NCBI RefSeq assembly: GCF_050496765.1
Contig: NZ_JBNWEO010000006.1
Coordinates: 1 to 20,356 of the forward strand
Length of the DNA stretch: 20,356 bases
DNA from: JAEVLT01 sp050496765
GTDB lineage: Bacteria > Bacillota > Bacilli > Bacillales > Cytobacillaceae
Direction of reading: 5' to 3'
This document shows positions 20,301-20,356 of this stretch, piece by piece (the first letter of the stretch is position 1; the number at the start of each line of letters is the position of its first letter). The notes beneath the pieces were generated by a model, which was given only the letters and a program-made list of their open reading frames with translations, made no database searches and was not told the origin of the DNA. The position numbers were made by a program, and so were the translations under genes.

Positions 20301-20356
20301 TTTTATTTCCAACTTGTCTATGCTCATTTTTCAATTTTTGTATTTGCTTTCATTAT

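Noticed and set aside
20177..20350. Minus-strand open frame of about 55 codons reading KLKNEHRQVGNKKSYLVTQ
   Set aside because: No ATG/GTG start with a ribosome binding site and two stops just upstream; the repeated motifs explain part of its apparent order. It could be the end of something but evidence is too thin.

Overview
The window looks like a chromosomal segment of a spore-forming Bacillaceae bacterium. It carries PrkA and YhbH (sporulation-associated), a short SPOUT methyltransferase of the Bacillus CspR/TrmL type, UPF0316 and DUF6241 proteins, strong Gram-positive ribosome binding sites, frequent TTG/GTG starts and many U-tailed stem-loop terminators. I could not run a database search, so species is not assigned.

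Left part (1-7300). The window opens inside a minus-strand gene for a VanZ-like membrane protein. Divergent from it is a two-gene unit for an NSS-family sodium-dependent transporter and its 34-residue MetS-type partner, with a cre-like CcpA box upstream. After a probable decayed regulator fragment come three minus-strand genes: an SDR oxidoreductase, a UPF0316 membrane protein and a DUF6241 protein whose 3' end and terminator are partly duplicated in tandem. A three-gene ABC importer of the sulfonate/nitrate/taurine class follows (ATPase, permease, lipoprotein). It has a strong SigA promoter and a possible sulfur-control box.

Middle part (7300-12970). This stretch is rich in tRNA-related genes: tRNA-Gly(UCC), a stand-alone B3/B4 (PheRS-beta-like) protein, epoxyqueuosine reductase QueG, and the wobble 2'-O-methyltransferase TrmL. 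An amidase-domain protein, an NfsA/NfrA-like flavin reductase and a 33-residue membrane peptide sit among them. Two unusual repeat regions flank the B3/B4 gene. One is a degenerate array of about 70-bp units that runs into its 3' end. The other is a perfectly phased 42-bp (2 x 21 bp) tandem array between it and queG.

Right part (12970-20356). PrkA, a 55-residue acidic protein, a secreted polysaccharide deacetylase and YhbH form a sporulation-flavoured stretch. Directly at the 3' end of yhbH, in convergent orientation, lies a large serine recombinase gene preceded by an ImmA/IrrE metallopeptidase gene. The promoter of that pair contains a LexA-type SOS box in its spacer. The simplest reading is that the window ends just inside a prophage or integrative element whose attachment site is the last codons of yhbH. 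The element would replace the YhbH C-terminal tail and might be excised on DNA damage or during sporulation. This junction is the most interesting part of the window.
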